Source: Siphonodentalium dalli
Lineage: Eukaryota; Mollusca; Scaphopoda; Gadilida; Siphonodentaliidae
DNA: 64,000 bases
Reading direction: 5' to 3'
Assembly: GCA_032622095.1 (NCBI GenBank)
Contig: CP136066.1
Span: 233,184,961 to 233,248,960, forward strand
Both the position numbers and the translations under genes were made by a program. Positions within the stretch are counted from its first letter, which is position 1. Every line of letters begins with the position of its first letter. Of this stretch, positions 58,210-64,000 are shown in pieces. Under the pieces are notes generated by a model. It saw only the letters and a list, made by a program, of their open reading frames with translations, was not told the DNA's origin and ran no database searches.

Positions 58210-58418
58210 CATCATTTTGCCTTCACAATCCGTGTAGTTGTAGCTGAACAGTAATTCGTGAGTGTCGTTGATGTAGGAGCCCAGACACTTATCCCCGAGC
58301 TCGATTCGTAGGATGTCCTCGTGAGCGAACATGACATCATCCATGAGTGTCATGTTCACTCTGACTTCGAACGTGGAATCGTGACACTCCAACGATACGG
58401 TATCGCGTGGAACCCAAG
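58210..58418 (-). CDS. ZP-domain protein, first ZP-N exon
   Basis: Minus-strand exon of 209 bp with a clear acceptor (TTTGTTTCAG) and a GTTAGT donor. It encodes WVPRDTVSLECHDSTFEVRV, an ILRIELGDKCLG strand and a YNYTDCEGKMM end. The three cysteines fit C1, C2 and C3 of the ZP-N subdomain, and C4 is on the exon at 49309-49715. It starts with two bases of a split codon and ends on a codon boundary, so it joins the downstream ZP exon in phase 0 and the upstream CUB exon (which leaves one base) without a frame change. Predicted N-glycosylation sites (NMT, NDT, NYT) support an extracellular protein. Confidence 0.82.
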
Positions 58419-59950
58419 CTGAAACAAAGTGTAAAAGATACACAGTCCTAATCGAGGGTCCCCATATGATCCAGCGTAATTTTAGAGAGAGGCAGACGGG
58501 AGAAAGGATTGTAAACACACACTGCTGTTTTTTATGAACACAATCTAAAACGTGGGAGGTGTGATTTATATACCTTGTCAAATATGTAATAGTACATGAT
58601 CCCTCGTGCACCACACCACCATTAATTAACTTATTTCGTATTTTCATGTGTCCTAATGTGTATTGTTCAGGAAAAACGATCTTAACAACAAACATTTTAT
58701 TCCTAATGTACCTACAGCACCTGGGTCACTGTTCAGCCTTACTCAGTTAAATTTTTTCCCGATTATGATGGGTGGGGAAACGGTAATCCAATGCATATAA
58801 GTGATGTAATTTTTATTGTATTTTAACAGTTGATGTATCATTTTGTAGTTATTTGAATACGCTATTCACTGGTATCAAAACAATGTCATTGACGACGTCA
58901 CCAGAGATGACGCAACGGCGATGAAAACACAATTATAATAGTCTGGGAGCTAATAGTAATAGTACCCCTGCACCCCACTGTAGGACGTAACTTCACAAAC
59001 TCCACTTTTAAGAAATGTTTACACGAACAAACGTGGCCGCGTAGACACGAGACACGATTGACGTTTTAAGACGGGGCAATACACTTTCAGAACTCCAGGT
59101 TCCGTGTGGTACCTCCGTTGGTACTATACTTGTCTTGTGTGGACTCGGTGGAGTACCAACATGTTGGTAATCTGATGTACCTGTCCGGGTACTTTGGGTA
59201 CTCCGGATTACCAAATATCTAGGTAATATGTGGGCATCTGACCATCTCCATCTTGAAATTGAGGTATTAATATCGAATTAAGTACAAATTCCCGATCTAG
59301 GTTCTTTAATTTCTTTAGTTATCTGATATGGACTCCCTGGCATAGTGGGAGATGAAATAATCCGAATTATATTAATTTATCAATATAGAACCTCGATCAT
59401 GGTTTTGTACTTTAGATTTAATACCTCGATTTCATGATTTCCCTGACCTGTTCCCTGCATGTGGAGTAAAATATGTCTGAATGTCTGAAATAATCGGCCA
59501 AATTTCTGAACTTGTGTGCAATTAAAAGTAAACGTTATAAATCAGACATCCTAAACAGGTCTGGATGAACAACCTAAAATAGACCGAACGACAATCAGCA
59601 TGCATCTGGGATAAGGGAAGACACTCTAAACTGTTCAATAATTATCTTTCAACCAATGCTTAAACAAAATTAATTCTGACTCATTTTGAAAGACACACAA
59701 ACATCGTTTAGTGAGAGTATACAAAATAAACATATAAAAATCTTCAAACAAACATAATTTTAATAGTCAAGAAATTTAGAGTTCCCTCTCTTTTAACAGT
59801 GAGCACTGTAGAGCACTGTACAACGAAGACCGATCGGTCTATTTTAGGCCGATTGGGCTGTTATAGATCAATTTGCGGTTCACTCAGATATGTTAAAATT
59901 TGTAATAGTCAGACAAGGCTGACAATCCGATAGTCCCGAGCCATTTCACA
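58419..59950. other. Intronic DNA of the CUB/ZP gene
   Basis: No firm exon. A Thr/Pro/Ser-rich minus-strand frame at 59008-59214 could be a linker, but it lacks a convincing donor/acceptor pair, and direct CUB-to-ZP splicing already fits in phase. Confidence 0.45.
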
Positions 59951-59954
59951 ATAT

Positions 59955-60840
59955 TTCCACATGACCACTCTGAAAACGATCCTCGACAGAGCAGCTCTCG
60001 AAATTTTTTATTTTACAATGATAAGGTCAATCCTCGAATATTCTTGTGTTGTTTGGGATGGTTGAAGCCAACAAGAAGCTGACAACATCGAAGATATACA
60101 ATACGAGGCAGCTCGTATTGTGACAGGCGCGACATGTCAGTAATGTATATCTTCTTAGAGAAACTAGTTGGGAAACCCTTAAATCACGACGGAAAAAACA
60201 TAAACTAAAATTATTTTATAAAATTGTAAAAGGTCAATCACCTGTCTATCTCAGAAACATAGTTTCTCCTATTCACGGGCAGATATCACAACGTGAAACT
60301 AGACAGTCTAGAAAGCTTATGGTCGCTAGTTTTGACTATGACTATTACAAAAAATCCTTTTTCCCATCAACAACAATTTTGTGGAATAACCTAGACACAA
60401 ACAAGGTAACCATGGACTCCCTGGCGACTTTATCAAATTCTCGAGAACCAAAACGAAAGATGACCCCTAAATTTTGCATGCACGCCTCAGATTAAACTGT
60501 AGCAATCTGAATTACCACAACTATTCTAACTTCGTTGCCGACCATCCCATGTGTATCTATGGTGAAGTAGAGGTAACCGAACATTATCTAATTAAATGCC
60601 AATTATACAATGCACAGCGTTTGTTATTTATGAACGAAGTATCTGATATATGTAACATCACCACCAAACTACTTCTACATGGTTCTAATGAACTATCTCA
60701 TAACGATTTTCCGAGAAATTCAGAAATACATTATTCGAACAAAACAATTCAAATAAAATCTCGACCACTAACCAAGGACTTCCACTTGAAACACGCACGT
60801 GCATATCATCTATCGTCTAACAGTTATCAAATCGACTCAT
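59955..60840 (+). pseudogene. 3' fragment of a CR1-like LINE related to LINE C
   Basis: Translations ILDRAALEIFYF, then ILEYSCVVWD and NIEDIQYEAARIVTGAT parallel LINE C (ILDRRTLKRIYL; LEHASSVWD; LEDIQYEAARIVTDGT). A C-terminal part carries MCIYGEVEVTEHYLIKCQLY, the same knuckle region as CGANETSEHFLFYC in LINE C. Broken by stops. 5'-truncated and lying in the CUB/ZP gene intron. Confidence 0.75.
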
Positions 60841-63383
60841 AACGTCAATAAGCGCGTGATAAATAGAAATATTAATGTTGATGTTATTAGATATTCGTAC
60901 AAATCCAATTGATAGTGGTGTCGGCTCGGATGCAAACATGATAGGTCAGAACACAAAATTAGTGTAGAAATTAAAAGCAATAGCTTATCATTTACACTCC
61001 CCACCTCCCCTCCCTATACTGCATATCAGACGGACACAAACGTTTGATATGTCACCCCACACTCTTGTCTATACAGATATATACTTCGTTCCGCTATACT
61101 AAATCTATTTTCAATCAATTTCTTTCTAATATACCATAAGAAAAAAAATCTCATTTTGATATATATATATATATCGATCCAGCCCACACTGTGAGTAGCT
61201 GAGTAACATATATACCAACACCGATCTTCGAAAATTATTATTAACACAATTAGACAATATTGTGTCATCATTCTCAAAGCGTGGGCTTATTCACACGTAA
61301 TCGGAAATGACCCCCATAAACTTTATGCTTGATGTCGGATCCCCTCCACAAACCAATATTCATGATTCATATTTTGTAATTCTGTATTTGAATTATATGG
61401 AATAGATACTGTTTATATCAAGACGATCCTCTGTCGCCATGTTTTTTTTCTTCACTGTAAAATATAGGCGGTAATTTTACGATAAAATAGCTGCAACAGA
61501 GTTGAACCCAGTAATGTACCATAGAATATATATTTTCCTACACCATATCACAGGGTCGTATCGTTAAGACGAGTAAAATATAATATAAAAGCTATACAAA
61601 TTTAACTCAAGCGCGTCACTTTAAAACCCGCTTCGATATACATACACATGTATGCATATATAGCAAAACAGTTTTTAAAGTAGTGCGTTAGTTTAAAATT
61701 ATATATTCTTTACTGATATTTTACTCGTTTTAATTTTACGGCCCTGGGCACCATATATTTAAAGTTTTACCACAAATTTTATGTTCGACCGACACGGAAG
61801 GGAGCAAACACCTAGTCTAAGTGCTCTCGCAGATCTTTGAACCACATTTCCATAAATAAAATGATGGATCTATGACACGTGGTTTTAAGAAGGACCAATG
61901 CTCGGTACTAATGCTAGAAATCAAATAATTTCTGAAGATCGGCATGTGCTTATGAGCAACACCCGCAACGTTATCTCAAATAAACATGTTTAGTATGTGT
62001 ATTTGACTCATCAACTGCATTTTAGTTTAACATGAACTTCATCTCCAATTACAACATGTTGGTTATGATCAGGTCATGTTTAGTTGAGAACACTAATTTA
62101 GTGTATCGTGATATGTATCGTATCGTTGATCATGTATCGTGATCCAGTATATCGTTAAAACCCTAATGCTCGGTGTAGTAACATTCGGATCCATAATGGT
62201 ATGATCTACCAGTGAGATTACATTGTTTTCGCAAACAAGGCTTGGTCAAATTCCCTATTGACCGCCAATGACATTTTGAATTAAGAATTGTACAGTGTTC
62301 AAATTGAAGTTACACATAATTAAAAAGCTCACTAAAATATGAAAATTATTCAGGTTTGTAATCTAGGTATTTGATCTTGAAAACTGCTTGATTCTTTCAA
62401 TACTTCATCAAATATGTTATTTCGTCTGAGGCAAACATGCAGTACCGCCATTGACATATGCACATGTTCAGTAGTCAGTAGGCCCACACATGTGTACAGC
62501 ATAATTCTGAATGATTGAACAGGCATGTGTGTTTATCTAAAAGAGCGAAATAAAAACACATAATTTGATGCATCTATATTTAAAAATCATTATTTCAAGA
62601 AAGCTGTTCAATTACGAGTAGTAATAATTTCGACATCTCTAAATCATACGAATTTTGAATTGGCACTCTTGTTTATGGTATTAAATTGTCCAGTCACAAT
62701 GCCAGGCATGCAATAGTCCAGGCACTCACATATGCACTTCATGCATGTCTTCATTCATATTCGAGGGTGCACATATCATCAGTATGTATGTACATGTATC
62801 ACAATACTATCATCAATAGTCACATATGGTTTGGTTGAAACATTCAAGACAGTTAGAGCAAACTCCTTAGTAATTGGTCGATGACTTGACCGAAAGGTTC
62901 TCATAGTCACACATGTTTCGATAATGACATGATGCATCGAACCATGTATTCAACTGTTCAGCTGTGCGTTATTTAATCGACACCCCTTAACGAGTTTGAC
63001 TGTTGTACCATATCACGTTCGCGGTTAGACCACATTTTTCATGAGATTTTTATATAACATTTATTTTGTTTTTTAATTGATGTCATGCAATATGCTTGTT
63101 ATCTTCAGTCGATGTCGCTATATATATATATCTCCATCTGTATGCTGACGTCACAAAGCCTGCGCGGAATAATTCCGAACTACTTCCGCGGGGAATCCGC
63201 CCGTTTGACGTCATATTACGCGTTCAACTTTGCTGAATAGCGATCAATGAATATATCTTCGTGAGAATGTCCTATTGATAGTATCCCGTGTGAACATTTT
63301 GTAGAATGGAAATACAGTGAATTTCCCATGTCCACAATCGTCCAGATGTGCACTTAAGGGAATGTTTCTGTGTTCCTTCTGCC
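60841..63383. other. Intronic A/T-rich DNA, no exon recognised
   Basis: Short TA runs near 61160 and 63118. No domain-bearing ORF with splice sites. Confidence 0.5.
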
Positions 63384-63583
63384 TTATTTGCTGGCGATGA
63401 ATGTGAAACCGTTCGCAACGTTTATTTCCGGCACAATATAATATTCTGAGTCAGCATTAGGAAACGAATGTTTTCCATTTTTTAGTTTCAGTATTGTCCC
63501 AGTTGTTATGTGCCGACATGTTTTACAACTAGAATCCCCGCATTTACTAATGCGGAATTTCACTTTCTTTTCAGAAAATCTAA
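63384..63583 (-). pseudogene. Penelope-like element remnant
   Basis: The minus-strand translation has KCGDSSCKTCRHI followed by KHSFPNADSEYYIVPEINV. This resembles the Cys-rich linker that precedes the GIY-YIG endonuclease in Penelope-like retroelements (C-x5-C-x2-C, then a Tyr-Ile strand). The GIY-YIG part itself is missing. It lies in the intron just downstream of the CUB exon donor. Homology is inferred from motif memory. Confidence 0.45.
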
Positions 63584-63622
63584 AGTTCAAGTAATGATAA
63601 ATATATATATAAGAGTACTCAC

Positions 63623-63770
63623 GTCGGTATGACATACGGAATCCGGAATAATGCTTGCTGTAATCAGAATGGAAAACGACGAAGAATGTTTTCCCGTAGA
63701 ACGTCTGCCCAATACTAGAATTATGACCAATTAACGTCTGTAGAAGTTGTCCGCCTGAGACGTATCGTAC
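63623..63770 (-). CDS. CUB domain, C-terminal exon of the CUB/ZP gene
   Basis: Minus-strand exon of 148 bp ending at a strong donor (GTGAGT, 63617-63622) and preceded by acceptor TTTATTTAAG. It encodes LLQTLIGHNSSIG followed by KTFFVVFHSDYSKHYSGFRM, the classic end of a CUB domain (F-x-S-D, then GF-x-x-x-Y). Phase 0 entry, one base left over at the exit, compatible with the ZP exon at 58418. CUB followed by ZP is the architecture of CUZD1-like and other secreted or matrix proteins. The first half of the CUB domain and the signal peptide lie beyond the window. Confidence 0.78.
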
Positions 63771-64000
63771 CTTAAATAAAATACATGTCTCATATATACT
63801 TATTCTCGGGGTAGTTTGGTTAACAATGATATTGATTAGATTCTCTGATACTTCTTCGTTAACACTCAGTTTGACCAAAAACATAAATATAAACGAACGA
63901 GTGTTTTGTTTTAAAATTTCTTTCAAAAATGAGATTCCAGAAAGATGGGAAACTGGAAAATTGATAAATCATTCATGCGATGGAAGCCTTGTTTCGCTAA

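Noticed and set aside
59008-59214. Thr/Pro/Ser-rich frame as a possible linker exon
   Set aside because: No good acceptor and donor pair, and the CUB and ZP exons already splice in phase without it.

Overview
The window is AT-rich animal DNA with spliced exons, several retrotransposon classes, many short inverted-repeat transposons and at least three highly uniform satellites. No bacterial operon logic is present. CR1-like LINEs with a 2A peptide, a Ty3/Gypsy element, piggyBac-like and Harbinger-like MITEs and a CUB/zona-pellucida (ZP) gene together suggest a marine invertebrate metazoan; I cannot name the phylum from sequence alone.

Layout. 0.5-4.5 kb and 4.9-7.4 kb hold two decayed LINEs on the + strand. 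A 393-bp TTAA-flanked MITE follows at 8.3 kb and a 25-copy 37/38-bp satellite at 10.4-11.3 kb. An 8.44-kb Ty3/Gypsy retrotransposon lies on the minus strand at 11.74-20.18 kb. Its two 764-bp LTRs look identical, it has a 4-bp target duplication, intact gag and pol, and a textbook -1 frameshift signal between them. From 20.6 to 24.2 kb are DNA-transposon derivatives, and at 26.7-28.0 kb a 43-copy 29/30-bp satellite. From 29 to 35.6 kb come further MITEs, minisatellite-like DNA and a 21-copy 31-bp satellite. A CR1-like LINE with a 2A-type motif covers 35.6-39.1 kb. From 39 to 49 kb there are only repeats and unassigned DNA.

The only host gene I can support is on the minus strand: a CUB exon (63.6 kb), a first ZP exon (58.2 kb) and a second ZP exon (49.3 kb). 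Their splice phases fit together. The introns are filled with LINE, MITE, Helitron-like and Penelope-like remnants. Both ends of the gene are missing from what I can identify.

The most striking repeated structure is a 67-bp near-perfect palindrome. It occurs 16 times, usually as an inverted pair, inside at least three MITE families with different outer termini. The most informative mechanistic signal is the Gypsy gag/pol junction: an A AAA AAC heptamer, a 7-nt spacer and a 10-bp hairpin.
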